The notes below the pieces were generated by a model, which was not told where the DNA came from, did no database searches, and saw only the letters and a list, made by a program, of their open reading frames with translations. A DNA stretch of 6,549 nt, from contig JAAHIA010000281.1 of NCBI GenBank assembly GCA_010671975.1, positions 1 through 6,549 on the forward strand, written 5' to 3'. Every line of letters starts with the position of its first letter. Position 1 is the first letter of the stretch. Position numbers and translations under genes: made by a program. Below, in pieces: positions 6,452 to 6,549 of this stretch. The DNA is from Leptolyngbya sp. SIO4C1. GTDB lineage: Bacteria; Cyanobacteriota; Cyanobacteriia; Phormidesmidales; Phormidesmidaceae.

Positions 6452-6549
6452 AAGATTCAGGTCCGATTACCGCTCTCTACCGTTGGGGCCTTCGGCTTTA
6501 TTCGCCTACTATGCCCGCTGCTGATTTCTGCATCAGGGTCAAGGGGGAT

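Larger units (their letters stand above)
4981..6549 (-). mobile_element. Group II intron, 3' part (5' end beyond window)
   Basis: The element reads on the minus strand. It contains a group II intron reverse transcriptase/maturase ORF, followed after its stop by a recognisable domain V and domain VI and a 3' end in ...CCCGAT, matching the AY terminal rule. The predicted 3' splice junction is between 4981 and 4980. The 98 nt upstream of the ORF start (6452-6549) have no ORF and are probably part of the intron ribozyme 5' of domain IV, which I could not fold by eye. No GTGYG 5' end is in view, so several hundred nt are missing at the right edge. The intron contains no HIP1 octamers, unlike the gene cluster on the left, which fits later arrival. 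Structural class is not assigned. Confidence 0.88.

Noticed and set aside
1..6549. CRISPR array or tRNA/rRNA genes, prompted by the Craspase-like CHAT plus sigma combination
   Set aside because: No regularly spaced direct repeats, no Cas protein motifs and no tRNA or rRNA signatures were seen on either strand.

Overview
The window looks like cyanobacterial chromosomal DNA. Five copies of the HIP1 octamer GCGATCGC lie between 1288 and 4002, and the gene families are typical of cyanobacteria (a DUF1822 protein, a CHAT/CHASE2 membrane protein and a divergent sigma-70-like factor). I cannot name the species.

Positions 1-4216 (minus strand) hold a compact four-gene cluster, read right to left. 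It contains a short sigma-70-family-like factor (3566-4216), a DUF1822 protein (2573-3541), a large membrane protein combining a caspase-like CHAT domain with a CHASE2 sensor domain (131-2563), and the start of a gene for an exported protein (1-134) that runs off the left edge. The gaps are 24 nt, 9 nt and an ATGA overlap, so the genes are probably one transcript. The layout suggests a signalling unit: an extracytoplasmic sensor controlling a cytoplasmic protease-like domain, encoded with a sigma factor and a possible intermediary. That functional link is inference.

Positions 4217-4466 are a divergent intergenic region with overlapping dyads and probably promoters for both sides. Positions 4467-4886 (plus strand) encode a small secreted beta/gamma-crystallin-like protein with one canonical and one degenerate calcium-binding motif. 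A strong hairpin follows at 4910-4946.

Positions 4981-6549 (minus strand) are the 3' part of a group II intron. It carries an intact reverse transcriptase/maturase ORF (5075-6451), then domain V and domain VI with a bulged adenosine 7 nt before the predicted 3' end at 4981. The 5' end lies beyond the right edge. The intron sits just downstream of the crystallin gene, in intergenic DNA as far as this side shows, and contains no HIP1 sites.
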